From NCBI GenBank assembly GCA_029531795.1, contig JAPEIS010000007.1, positions 1,178,001-1,242,000 on the forward strand: 64,000 bases of DNA. The letters are read 5' to 3'. The translations under genes and the position numbers were made by a program. Below, piece by piece: positions 1-11,600 of this stretch (positions are counted from its first letter, which is position 1; every line of letters begins with the position of its first letter). This DNA is from Sclerotinia nivalis (taxonomy: Eukaryota; Ascomycota; Leotiomycetes; Helotiales; Sclerotiniaceae). Under the pieces are notes generated by a model. The model was not told where the DNA came from. It saw only the letters and a program-made list of their open reading frames with translations, and did no database searches.

Positions 1-1372
1 TAACTTATTTCTATGTGTTAGATCGTGATACTGAGTCATGTCCAACCATTCTCTCAAATCAGTATCATGTGGTAAGACTTGTGCCAGTGTTGGTGGCTTA
101 GACTCCCGAACAGATTTAGCATCTTCCTTAGCAGCTTCAGGACGGCGATAATCATCATTTTTGTCACGAGAAAATTTGCGGAGGTATTGTTTCTTGTCGG
201 TGTCTTGATGTGACTTCTTTTCATGTTTGTGATCGGCGTTTGGTTTTCTTTCGGGTCGAAAATCGTTCTCGTCTCTTCGTTCATCTCGATAGTGAGGAGG
301 GTCAGGTCTTGACGGCTGTGCTGGTGCTAGACGTCGAGTCAAGGAACTAGGCTCTTCGATCTTTACACGAGCATAAGGTGACCGAGCTATTGGATCATCT
401 TCGGGCTTAAGGGACTTTTCATTAACGTTAGCCGATTTTGTCTTGATTTGATTTCCTTTAGGCTCAGTGGGCGGAAGCTTCTTAGGAGTAGGTTCATCTA
501 ATATCTCCCCTTCTGACATTGATCCATTCCTAACACTCCTAGTTTCACGCTCTGCTGGAGCACCATTACTAGCCCGATCATTGATGGTCTGGGATTTGGT
601 GACTCTTGTAGGACTTCCTGAAAAAGGATCTTGAGACTTCGCAGATGAAATGTATGGGTTGAGGGGAGGTGTTCTCTTGGTGGTACTATTTCCTGCCTCC
701 TGGTTCACTTTTGATTCTGTTATTGACTTGGTTTCGGAATAATCTGAAATGAGATCATTTATCTCTTTTTCACGGCGTAAATGTTCGTCAATGTCCGTCC
801 CCTGCGCGGGACTTTTAGGGGATGGCTGCAATGAGCTCGACGACTCTATCGCAGTTATTTGTTTCGGGGGTACAGGAACTGGCGGGGTAGCTGAGTTGGC
901 TCGGCCTTCTTTTCCCTTCATCAATCTTGCTCTTAATTCGGCAGTTTTGGCAGCAAGCTGTTCTTTTGTCGGAGTAGGAGTAGGAGGAGCCACACTGTTA
1001 TTAGTTGAGTTCAATTGAGGTGAGAACTGAGAAGATAGACAGAGGTTAGCTGTATGCGCTTGCTCTCCAAATTGAGGAGTAAATTCTAGGTCATCTGTCC
1101 CAAGCACTTACTGGTGGATTGGGGGGAATAAATTGATTATGCGCGAAAGCTGCCTGGTTGTACATAGTAGGAAGTTCAGGAGAGAAGCTATTAAAACCAT
1201 CGATATTCATTTCGTCGTACTGCATCATGTTTGGCTGTTGAAAGAAATTTGGACCTGAGCCCACCCCAGAAAAAGGAGAGGGTAGTGGTGTAGTTCCAGA
1301 TAAATCATCTTGATTGAAGTTGTTTGGTTGATATTGTCCATTATTTTGGAAACCTTTATTTGTTGGCCACAT
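1..1372 (-). CDS. Uncharacterised low-complexity protein, 3' end cut off by window edge
   Basis: Two exons are visible on the minus strand: 1112-1372 and 1-1026, joined by an 85-nt intron (1027-1111; GTAAGT donor, GCTAAC branch, CTTCTCAG acceptor, phase 0). The frame stays open to base 1, so the C-terminus lies outside. The first in-frame ATG is at 1372; an in-frame stop lies upstream. The 429 visible residues begin with an Asn/Gln/Pro-rich stretch. A short basic helix (ELRARLMKGKE) follows, then Ser/Pro/Lys/Glu-rich disorder with RRDEND and DKKQ-like charged patches. The last visible part (DLREWLDMTQYHDLTHRNKL) looks like the start of a folded or coiled-coil region. I do not recognise the family. 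The composition would suit a nuclear RNA- or chromatin-associated protein, which is only a guess. Confidence 0.75.
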
Positions 1373-2182
1373 GGTTTTCGGCTGTGACCAGAATTCCAAA
1401 AGTTGAGTTTTGTGTTGTGTGTGTCCAAGGTTAAATGACTTTGCCAGGTCGAATAATACAATTTCTTTTTAAAGTAATCAGTACAAGAACATGATGTCCA
1501 AACTGTATTAAAAGATTGATAAGAGTGAATGTTCACAATGAATGATTGTGGTGCCGTTCGAATTAAATATTTTTGAGTACTTGAACTTTTCAAAATCACA
1601 TCATGATGAAATGGATGGCTTGCTTGTAGCTTGAATGGCTTTTTCCTTAGAGAACTTTGAACTCTGAACTTTGAACTTTGAGGTGTGAGAAGCTTTTTCA
1701 AGAGTCTTCTGTTATTCATAAGAAAGAATCTTGAGGTTCTGAAAGACAAGCAAAATAAAGAGTAGAAGAATAATAATTGTGGTAGTAATGCGATGTTTTG
1801 CTTGTTCAATGAAGTTATTGAAGTTGTAAGGTTGTGGGTGTGAACACTTTCAAGATATGCAGCCAAACGGAGCTAGCAAAGCTTGCCTTAGGCGGTTAAC
1901 AACCTAAGATAGCTCATTGCAGCTTGTCTAGACCAATGTTGCTTTATCTGATTGGTCAGAAGTCTTAATCATTGATGCTGATGCAGGTTCCCGATTGGAA
2001 TCGTTCTGGAACTGATAATGGCTTTTTGATTGGCATATAGTTTAATAATTCTATCTCATTTTCTTATTTGTCAAAGCAAGGAAAAGAGAAAAGAGAGAGC
2101 GCATAATAAGTAGCCTACCACAGCAATTGCCATTTGATATGTTTTAAAGTAATAAACGTTTTTCCCAACCGTTATTTCCATA
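1373..2182. other. Intergenic: upstream of the first gene, downstream of GPI18
   Basis: The 810 bases hold the promoter and leader of the minus-strand gene at 1-1372 and the 3' flank of GPI18. Open frames here cross stops in other registers and have no coding look. No RNA gene or repeat stands out. Confidence 0.6.
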
Positions 2183-3628
2183 CTACGCAGGTGGTAAGAA
2201 TGATGAGAATAAGCCACTTTGAATGCCGGCATATATTATCATGAATCTTCCAACCATTGTGACTGTTGGATCTTTTTCTTTCCCAACCGAAGCCGCCATA
2301 TACCATAAATATACCACACAACATGATGAGATCCTTGTAATGATTTGAACATGTCCACCTATTACCGTGTATACCGTGAGAATCAACTGTGAGAGCGCTA
2401 AATTCCGGATAATCTGGATTTTATCGGTATCTTGGATCCCATCGACTGACGGACTGACTTCTTTCTTAGAGGTAACTGAAATTTGTTGGAAGTGAGCATT
2501 CCGTAACCCCGCGTTGCCAGATACTCCTAGGATTATTATCATAGGCATTGCAAGTAAAAACAGAGGTATATTTGAAATCGTCCAATACTTGAACGGCCCG
2601 TTATTCCTGGTAAATGTTAGAAAGGCTTTGTTTTTCCCGAATCCATCGACATACCAGTAGTAGGCTTGCACAAAAGTATATACACTTGGTATGGTATTTC
2701 TACACCACGTCCTTGTATCCTCGACGCCCGTCACCGCACAATACTCCTGATATGCGAGGTATTGTGGTGTGAGAAAGCCAATACCAGCGCATATGCCTCC
2801 CAAACCAGTGATGATCAGACGTCGGAAGGTGGTTATATTGAACCCATTACCTAAGCTGACGAGAGTTCTGAATGCTTCCTCGAGCAGGAGGAGTCCATTG
2901 AGCAATGCGTTACTTCTGAAAGTAGTAGCGACTCCGAACACTACGCCGGAAATGAGGATAAGAAGGTCATGACCTAATGTTCTGTTGCTTGTTCCAGATG
3001 CAAAACTTTTCGTGAAAATGAAAACTCCCAGAAAGGACAATAAAGCAGTCGAACTCTCAGCATATGGAGCAGAGAGGAAGATTCCAGCTGGTGATATAAT
3101 GTGCAGAAGAGCTGTGACCAAAGCAAATCTCTTTGAAGGAAAGAGTGTCAAGGTCAGGCTGTAAAGGACAAGAATTGAAAGTAGATGGAAGACATGAGCA
3201 ACCAAGATCCCCACCAACCCCTCCAGTCCATCATAGTGGGGTACCCCAAGATATTCAAGTCCTACTTGGTCAACGAGGCGTGCAGACGGGCAGTCGGCTC
3301 TCTACTTACCCATAGTGCTAAATTTTATCATGCGGGTGAAACCCCACCCAAACGCCCATTCTTGTTCATAGACATACCCCCGATTTGACGCGTGTACGAA
3401 GTAAATTGCATCCCATCTTATCAATTTGCCGATGAGGTACTGCACTCCCGATGGTAACTTCTTTTTTTCGATCGATTGCAGACTCGACAATAAGAGGCTG
3501 GTAGATGTATCATAGCCTGGACCTGGACTACTAGCTGCGATAAGTAGAAGCGAGATCTTCCAGAGCGTGAAACACAATATCAACGTACGAACTGGTGCTT
3601 CAAGCGGATGAAGATATGTTGAAGCCAT
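2183..3628 (-). CDS. GPI18: GPI mannosyltransferase 2 (PIG-V/Gpi18 family)
   Basis: The enzyme adds the second mannose to the glycosylphosphatidylinositol precursor in the ER lumen, using dolichol-phosphate mannose. Two exons encode 465 aa: 3310-3628 and 2183-3261. A 48-nt intron (3262-3309, GTAAGT donor, GTAG acceptor, phase 1) interrupts the glycine codon after FSTM. Family hallmarks are visible. RWDAIYF lies at residues 71-77 with the nearby EQEWAFGWG, the SPAGIFLSAPYAES motif follows, and the typical C-terminus is YAGIQSGLFSSFLPPA. Hydrophobic segments throughout fit a polytopic ER membrane protein of usual fungal length. The start ATG at 3628 opens a short hydrophobic N-terminus. The gene lies in tandem with the minus-strand gene to its left. 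It appears intact. The identification rests on recognised PIG-V motifs and is firm. Confidence 0.93.
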
Positions 3629-4139
3629 AGTGAGATTGAGGTTTCGGCAGTTGTGTTCAGCGTTCAGTGTTCAGCCTCTCAGAGAAGGCTTCAAATTGTA
3701 GGTATTCCTCATTCACAGGGTTCACGATAAGATTAGGGGGCGGTGAAGAAGAGATGCATCTCACTCACTACCTACTACTACCGGTAGGTAGGTAAAGGTT
3801 ACCCGACAGATTTGATGCCAAGAGATTTGAATCTGGACGGAGACATAAGAATTTCCGCACCTTGCAAGTTTATTATGGATCTTTGCGAATCAAAAATTTC
3901 AGCAAAAATGTTAAGGATCGGAGATATTATTTAGGTCAAGTTGCGCGAAGTTCTACGTTCTACCAGAGTAAGACTAAAGAAAATATTGGTCACAATAATT
4001 TAAGACTACCTAATCAGAAGCTTATTGGCAGTGAATACTAGGTAAATAATACCTCGGTGGCATTGGTTTGGAGGGGAAGATTCGGTGCAGGTTGTTCCAA
4101 AAATTGAGAGATACTATAAAGAGATATAGAGGTAGTTAC

Positions 4140-4166
4140 CCAGTACAGCCAGTACAGCCAGTACAG
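4140..4166. repeat. 9-bp tandem repeat, three copies
   Basis: Three exact head-to-tail copies of CCAGTACAG can be read at 4140-4148, 4149-4157 and 4158-4166. Confidence 0.85.
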
Positions 4167-4580
4167 AGTGGATTAACCAGAATATCTGATGATTAGAGTA
4201 TAGGTAGGTAGGTACTTGTACTCGTGCATTCGAGTAGTTGTTGTCATTCGGTAATCGAGATCGAGTCATTGAGACTTCAAGAAATCGAAGCAAACTAGGT
4301 AATGAGGATTGCAGCAGTACCCAGTATTTCTCTTTCTTTTATAAAGATTCGATGGCTTCTAATTAGGGCTGCATCGGAAACATCGGAGCAGAGTCAGTAG
4401 ATATTAACTTTAACACCCAGGTGGATGGATGATGAGATTTTCTAGATCATTTCCTATTTACAACAAGTTACCTACTTTACGGCTTGATCGTATTAATGTC
4501 GGCTGGTTGTTGTCCCATCTTTCCATCCCCTCCCTCTCTTACTACCTACTTGGACATCATTAACTGTATGAAACAAAAAT

Positions 4581-4623
4581 CTCGGATTTTCGGACACTAT
4601 CCGAGAAAATCCGAGAGAGTCCG
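4581..4623. promoter_or_regulatory. Inverted, phased CGG/CCG array; candidate Zn2Cys6 binding site
   Basis: CTCGGATTTTC (4581-4591) is repeated inverted as GAAAATCCGAG (4605-4615). The block holds CGG triplets starting at 4583 and 4591, and CCG triplets starting at 4601, 4611 and 4621. The three CCGs are exactly 10 bp apart. Zn2Cys6 dimers are known to bind paired CGG triplets, so a regulatory role is plausible, but which gene or factor is involved is unknown. It lies about 0.95 kb upstream of the GPI18 start and 1.05 kb upstream of the 612-aa gene. Confidence 0.35.
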
Positions 4624-5669
4624 AAGTTTCCTGTACGTATCTTTTTCAACGACAAATCCTTCTTTCTTCTTTCATCGAGGTCAGTTTGTGGATGTCTTCT
4701 ATGACAAGTATTATGCAGTTAGTCCGTAGTTTGATTGAATGAAAAAAAAAATTCGAAGAATTCTAGGGCTCATTCACAGCCTCGGAGACCAAATCCGCTT
4801 GGTACATGATGGTAGGTACTAGGTAGGCCTACGGCTAGTAATACTAGTATGCATCATCGGCTGATCATTTTATAAGGGATGTAAGGATGAACCCAAGTAC
4901 CTGAACCTGATCAAGGATTAACTGATTACTTTGATTGACGTCTGTTTGTTGTACGGAGTACTTCAGAAACATCCAAAAAAAAAAAAGAGGTACTTGTAGT
5001 CTGTCTCTGTCTACTCAATTATATATTACATTCAAACCCGGTCTTTCCGTTTAGAACTCCACTTCATCCTAGTTCAATTGATCCAAGCAAGGCATTAATC
5101 CTTTCCTTGATGAACTCTTCCTCTAAGGTTACCAGCTCACTTCCTAGCCAACTCATACATACCTATTACCTACTCATACCTACTTGGACGTTGTTGCTGA
5201 CATTCAGCTCTTTCACCCGGATTCTGTCTGGTTCTCTTCCATCTCCTCCAATTTTCCACGTCGCTGTGCGGGATTTGCTGACAGTATCAATAATGATGAC
5301 TGCGTGAATAGATTCTTGTGTTGTACGACCCATCTTGAGCCTCCAGCGAACGTCTGACCACAACGTCTTTCAATACAAGGTCTGTCCCGCAAGCTATTAC
5401 ATCTGTGCGAATTTGGAAACAAGCATTATCGAGTTCGTCTGATTCTTGCTATTGTAGCCAATTCAACTTCTTGGTTTTATACATATAATTTCTACCTTTT
5501 TTCTCCGACAGCCCTACGAGTTTTGCTCCTTTCATGCATACGGACAGCATCGAATGCAATAGCGTTTTCAAAGCTTCGAATCTTTTTAGATCTTCCAAAG
5601 TAACTTCGTAGTCGCGGATACCTTCGCAAACGAGGACGTCCCGTTTCTGGGACGTCCCTTCTCATCAAT

Positions 5670-7508
5670 ATGCTTTTACATTCGGCAGCCGGCATGCATA
5701 GCCATGAGTACTCGCATTCAACCCTTCCTCGACCACACAGCGATTTTATACCCAGAAGATCGCCTTTGAATAGATCATCTTTTTCGAATCCTGGTCCAGA
5801 AGTATCTACATCTCAAGCTCCAATACCAGCTTTATTGACTCAACGCTCAAGAGCATTATCTGAATATATACCTCGCAACAAATTAGAACATCAACAGGTG
5901 CATGCTGTTCGATTTCAAGAACCTGAAGCGGATGCCATGAGTGAAGATGGCAGGTCGGTTGCAAACTCCGAAGGAAGCCGAACAACGAATGGGGGTAGAC
6001 GGGGCAGGAGATCCTCGAAAGCTAGCACCGCATACCGTCTAGCACACCCGGCTCCGACTCTGACCCACAAGCAACGATTATTAAATATCCGCCCGAAATT
6101 GCTAATGCAATTGCAGTTATTGTCATTTGATAAAAGGCCCAAACCAACCTTAGATGTCCTTCCTTCCACAGTCGTCGTCTCCAGATTAGCCAAAAGATTT
6201 CCTCGGATGTTTAGAGGAAAGGGTGAATTGGGAGCAAACGATATTATGATTGTGAAAAGCGAAGAATATGATATACCGGAGGGTTCCATGGATGACACGG
6301 ATTCTGATGAGGAGGGTTTCTCGAATCGGGACCTTATCGCAGTCATTTGCCAAATGCCCAGGGACGAAGGAGGCTCTCAAGGAAAAGCCGAAATAGTTTT
6401 GGGCGATGGTTCTGTCTGGTTGGCAAGCCCGTTACCAACCGGAGCTTATGAAATGACCAAGTTTGACGAATCGGGGACGAAAGTGACTACTATTCGATGG
6501 GTGAAAAGAGCTAGTCACCACAACCATTCCGATTCGTCTATCAACGATGTCAAATTCAGTTTCAGCGTAATAGACCCAACTTGTCGACGACATGCGATTC
6601 TGGCAACTCTAACTCAAACAAAGTTGGATATTCCAAATTATTACACTACCGTATCTCCTTCATCCGGGATAGAGATCACAAAGGCGCCAGTGAGCGGTGT
6701 ACCTGGCGAGTTCGACGATGAGGATGAGGATGAGGATGGCGAGACGGACAAAGTTGTTGAGCGAACCCCTCAACTAATGGACGAGACCATGAGGGCACTA
6801 ATTCAAGTCACGGGAATATGGGTTTCTTTACGTCAAGGCTGGTCTCCTTATTTCAAATACAATGATTCTATGGCCACATTTGGCCAGAACAAAAGTCCAA
6901 GAAATTCTATGAATGGAAGAACCAGAGCCTCTTCACTGACACCAGATATATCGCGCTCCAGTTCTGTTACTGTTCTTAATGGCACTCGTTCGAGCACACC
7001 AGAATCTACCTTTGGATATATCGGCGACAAAATTCTACGATGTAATATTTCCAGAGCTAATTCTGTCACTACGTCTTCGCCACATGATTCGGTTGCATCA
7101 CCAAGGCGAGCCAGAGCCCCCTCGGCTGGTACGGCATTTATGCAAAGGGCAGCGAGTCGCAAGATAAATACAATTGCGAGCGATAGCGAAGGGGAAGGCA
7201 TAGCTCAATATCCTGAGAATGGCGAAGATCATAATGTTAAGATAAACGCCTCGAACCGCGTTTCTTGCCCTCCCGGAGTGGGTGTCGTTGCCTCATTCCC
7301 TCCGACACCGACCAAACCCCATCGAAGGGTGAAATCTGTTCACATGTTATCGAGCACAGCCACACAAGACACGGGCAGTGGAACCATGGATGGCCAAAGC
7401 GAGCATATACAGGGCAAATCTCCTCTGGTAAAACGGAAGACTAGCCGATGGAGGTCGTTTATAAATTTTATTCGCCCTCGTTCTTCTTCTCGTTCTCCTT
7501 CGCCATAG
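5670..7508 (+). CDS. Uncharacterised 612-aa Ser-rich basic protein
   Basis: A single uninterrupted exon of 612 codons starts at ATG 5670 after a pyrimidine-rich leader. The N-terminal ~130 residues are disordered and basic (GGRRGRRSSK). A more ordered block at about 140-390 holds LTHKQRLLNIRPKLLMQLQL, then the segment VVVSRLAKRFPRMFRGKGEL, an acidic DDTDSDEE stretch, and beta-like segments around DGSVWLASPLPTGAYEM. An acidic DDEDEDEDGE run separates this from a long Ser/Thr/Arg tail ending in RPRSSSRSPSP. I do not recognise a named domain. The conserved-looking core followed by a phosphorylatable tail suggests a regulatory or cytoskeleton-linked protein of filamentous fungi, which is only inference. 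No signal peptide or membrane segment is apparent. Confidence 0.8.
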   Translation: MLLHSAAGMHSHEYSHSTLPRPHSDFIPRRSPLNRSSFSNPGPEVSTSQAPIPALLTQRSRALSEYIPRNKLEHQQVHAVRFQEPEADAMSEDGRSVANSEGSRTTNGGRRGRRSSKASTAYRLAHPAPTLTHKQRLLNIRPKLLMQLQLLSFDKRPKPTLDVLPSTVVVSRLAKRFPRMFRGKGELGANDIMIVKSEEYDIPEGSMDDTDSDEEGFSNRDLIAVICQMPRDEGGSQGKAEIVLGDGSVWLASPLPTGAYEMTKFDESGTKVTTIRWVKRASHHNHSDSSINDVKFSFSVIDPTCRRHAILATLTQTKLDIPNYYTTVSPSSGIEITKAPVSGVPGEFDDEDEDEDGETDKVVERTPQLMDETMRALIQVTGIWVSLRQGWSPYFKYNDSMATFGQNKSPRNSMNGRTRASSLTPDISRSSSVTVLNGTRSSTPESTFGYIGDKILRCNISRANSVTTSSPHDSVASPRRARAPSAGTAFMQRAASRKINTIASDSEGEGIAQYPENGEDHNVKINASNRVSCPPGVGVVASFPPTPTKPHRRVKSVHMLSSTATQDTGSGTMDGQSEHIQGKSPLVKRKTSRWRSFINFIRPRSSSRSPSP

Positions 7509-8675
7509 TGGTAACAGGGAAAGCGTTTGTATCAATATTTATGGTTAGCATTACTGCTGGCGTTATCATAAAAGCATTGGGGGTTTAGGAATACTTAAAT
7601 TTTGGAATGAGGCACTTGGATGTCTGCTTGGCTTGGCGTTAGAAGATATCATTATGGCATATCTGATTTTTTTGAAAACACAACTTGATACTCCCTTTAC
7701 TCTTATTTGTATTTTAGCCCATAGCATAGCACAGTGCATAGGTTCTAGTTTTGGAAAAACAATGAAACGGCATGTTTCTATTCACAATCTGTCGAGAACC
7801 ATAATAATACGATGATACCATTTGGTGTTAGTCAGCTTGTTTGTATGCTTTTACCTAGGTATATTCCTTCTTCCAAGGCAGTAATGATCACGTAGGCTTG
7901 CTACGACCTCCCTTCTCAATGCGAACCGAACCGTTCTTACGTACGGCTTTTTGCCTAATAAAAAAAAAGCCATTTTGCATATATAATTCCCGTGACATTC
8001 ACTTTAATAAATTCTCTTGAAAGATTCATTGCCTATTTATTTTCCTCTTTGTTGTTGAATGTAAAATAAATTCGAGCTCTATCCTCCATACTAAAGATCT
8101 AGATTCACATTCCAGAATGATTTAACACCAATTCAGTGTAATAAGCTTCTTCGCCCCGTACCGGTAACCTACCAGCATTTACAAATCAATTCAGACACTT
8201 CACAACACTTCACACTTCATTAATCCCTGTCTACTGTACTAGTTAGTACCTGGTACCCACACGGATCTCGAGGCACAAGGCTGGTGTTCCTCTCTGTCCA
8301 ACATCAATAAATACCAAAACTTCTATGCTGTGGGACACCCTTTCAAATTTAATTTTTGCCCCTCTTCATCAATTACAGATTATTTAATGAGAAACTGAAT
8401 TTCTTTGTTGTCCATTATTTTTCTGGGCAAGTGAAGAACTTCTAAGACTGTGGCTTTTGGGTTTATTTGGAGCTGGCCCAGTTGTGTGATAGATAGAGAT
8501 CGCCTTTCTATCGCCTTTACCATCATCGAAGCTACTTGCTTCACACAGGTACTTGTGCGATGCTATTACCTGTGAGCTATTCATAATTACTGACAAATAA
8601 CTAGTAACCGGAATCTCTTCATTATACTCAAACACCCAAGCTCAACCGTCAATTTCAAATACAACGATTTGCAAG
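7509..8675. other. Intergenic between two plus-strand genes
   Basis: This 1.17-kb stretch holds the 3' flank of the 612-aa gene and the promoter of BLM10. It is AT-rich with an A9 run near 7961. No RNA gene, repeat family or convincing small gene was seen. Confidence 0.6.
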
Positions 8676-11600
8676 ATGGACGAAGGGTTCACAAATGGCA
8701 AAAGCCATGCGCAATACCTTCAGAACATGCTTCAAGGAGGTTCGAGCGATACGATATCGCGTGCGACTTCACCGGGTCTCGAATTTGGAGCCAACGGGAT
8801 CGATATCGATCGGGAGAAACGATACAGACCAAGAACATTTCCCTACTTCAAACTATTACCATATAAAGTCGAGGAGGAGACGGAACGCAATGTGGCGCTG
8901 GCAGAAATCATTAAACAGCTTTACATTGCTCTGAAAGCAGAAGATATCGCACCTGGTGCTGTACATTGGACAAGAGAGCTTAGAGCATGGCTGAGTCTGA
9001 AATTCGACATCACTCGAGTGCTGCGGGTGAAGCTTGTAAAGCTGTATTACATGCTTTCATTGGCCCCAGGTCTGGACCTAAGTAATGGAGAAAGATTTGA
9101 GAGCATGTTTCGATTCCTTTTGACAAGGTAGGTCAGATTATCTTCATTATTATGCACAACTAATGATCAACTAGAAAAAAGCATCATCTCAAACCTGGAG
9201 CGGATCTTGTCCTTGATTGGCAACCACTTTGGAGAGAGATCAAAGGTCTTGTTCTTCCTCACGAAATGGCAGCCCATCAGGGTAGTCGAAAGCGAAGCCA
9301 CAAGAACGTTTCGAGCCTGGCCGCTTATGCATCGCAATTCTTCGATCCCCGTGAAAGAAAAGCTATGTTCGAGGAAATTTTACCATACTTTAGCACCTCA
9401 GATTGTTCATATGCATTCATTACCCTTGGAGCTCTGAATATGATGATGCCAACACAGCCAGTACCAAACGAACCGGGCTTACTTCAACAACCCCAAGATT
9501 ATCTGCCTACCCTCTTCCATCTTTGGTCACTTGTCAACCGCTCTAAGATCTTCGACGTCACATTTCTAGACATGTTTTCGAGGCTTGCCCGAGATTCCGT
9601 GACTAATGAACATGTTGACTTCTCAGAACATGGTATATTCACAAAAGAACAATCTGATCTCATATTTACAGCAATCTTGAGGTTAACCGAGATACCTGTT
9701 GGACAAGCAACCACTCCATACAGCCCAATGGTCGACATGGCTTCCGGCCTCGGCGTATATCTTGAAACAGACAAAAAGCGAACACCAGTAGGATATACGA
9801 TTGCACGGTGGATAGTCATGTCGCTTTCGCCGTTAACTCTAAACAGCGAAAATTCAATCTTGTCAAATCTTGAGGGGTTGATACAGTCCATCGATACCTT
9901 TTTCCATCCGTCGAATAATGGAAACTGGGCAGATATACTAGCACAAACTGTCTTCCACCTCGTTGATTTCTTCCTGTTACGCTGGAATCGGGAACAGAGT
10001 GGTGAAATGGACACACCACCCGCGCGACGTATCACTCCTGAATTAAAGAAAAGATTTGTTCTTATCCTAAAAGATGTGGTTTTTATGGGAATCTTTTCCA
10101 AAAGATCCAAAATTCTCAATTACTATTTTGTTGCACTTCAAGGTCTAGCAAATCTGGAACCAAATTTAATTTTGCCAGGAGCGTTGCAGCGGTTTTACCC
10201 TTCTCTTCAAGGTTTAGTCGAAGTCCATCGAACTTCTTCATCCCTTTGCAGTCTTCAAATGCTCGCTAATGTAATGTCAAAACATAAGGGCTACCGTTGT
10301 CACATTACGGCGTTGCTAGCTCTAGCTTTACCTGGTATCGACGCCAATGATTTGTCCAAAACCCAATACACTCTGAACTTCATACAGGCTGTGGCATTTA
10401 GTATACCATTTACGGACCTTACGAGAAATCACGATGGTATTCATGACACATCCCTTGCCATTCAGTGGGTACAAGGTGAGATGGAACGACTGGAACGAGA
10501 TGGCCCAAACGTGGAGATCGACTATGCCACAGAGCTTAGTGATGAAGACGAAGCCAATATCCTGCGATCTTCCACTGCGGGCTTTGGCGAGTTCGTCTTA
10601 GCTCTGCTCGGAAAAGTGTTCACCTTATTGGAAAATTTACCTGAGCAGTCCAGGATACGAACAGGAGCTCCTGAGGAGAACGTGGTCAACGTTTTACCTA
10701 GCGCTCTCACTCCATTGTTCTGTTCTTTATCGCCTGATCTCTTTGACGTGGCACTGGAGAAGATGGCAGCTTTTATTAATAGCCATGTTGTCCATCAGGC
10801 TAGGGATGCAATGGCTTTTATTGTCAATTCAATTTGCAAGGCCAATCCGGAGAGGACGATCAAATTACTCCTGCCGATGCTTGTGATTGGTATTCGAAAT
10901 GAGATCGACTACAATGATGCTGCATCCGACAGGAATAGCGGTTCCGATGTATTGCCCCGCGACCGAGCTTTAGTCTGGCACTTGAGTATGCTTAGCATGA
11001 TTGTTGTCCATGTTGGGGATGCAGTTATGCCATATAAGAAAGAACTTTTTGATGTAGCTCTTTACATGCAGGAAAAGTGCCATGGTCTCGCCACAACGCA
11101 TGTCTCTAATTTTATTCACCACCTTCTGCTCAACCTTACCACAATATATCCTGTTGATACAGCCCTGTATGAACCAGAAGTCTTTGAGAGAGGCCTTGAT
11201 GTTGGTGACTGGGGTCGCAACACTAAACCATCAGATTTAACGATAAAATGGCATGTGCCTTCCTCCGACGAGATCGATCTAGCCGTCGAAATTTTTGAGT
11301 CTCAAGTAAAGACATCAATAGAGAAGCTTACTGATCTAACCAGCGACGCCCCTGCAGTCTCACGAAAGGGGAAGAACAAAGAGTGGTCAGATGAGGTTGA
11401 GAGGGCTCTTACACATATTCGGTTGATGATGTCAGGAGTTTCTGTCCTCTTCGATCCCAAGGCAGCTGCTGGAAATTTAGATACAGAACGTGATTCAAAT
11501 GGCGACATTCCCATGAATGGAGATAACCCCATGGAAGGAGACGATGATCCTTTGGCGGAGGCTTCCGAGGATGAGGAAACCAGACCTCAATTCCATTATC

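Larger units (their letters stand above)
3629..5669. other. Intergenic between GPI18 and the 612-aa gene (divergent promoters)
   Basis: About 2 kb separate two divergently transcribed genes. It contains scattered TAGGTAGG motifs, a 9-bp tandem repeat at 4140-4166, a phased CGG/CCG inverted array at 4583-4623 and an A-rich run near 4977. The last few hundred bases are pyrimidine-rich, as expected for a fungal leader. Small open frames here (for example 4484-4729 and 5107-5307) show no family signal. Confidence 0.6.

Noticed and set aside
1225..1866. Minus-strand open frame of 213 codons overlapping the first gene
   Set aside because: It overlaps the first exon in another frame, has a Phe/Ser/Leu-rich random look, and no splice or domain support.
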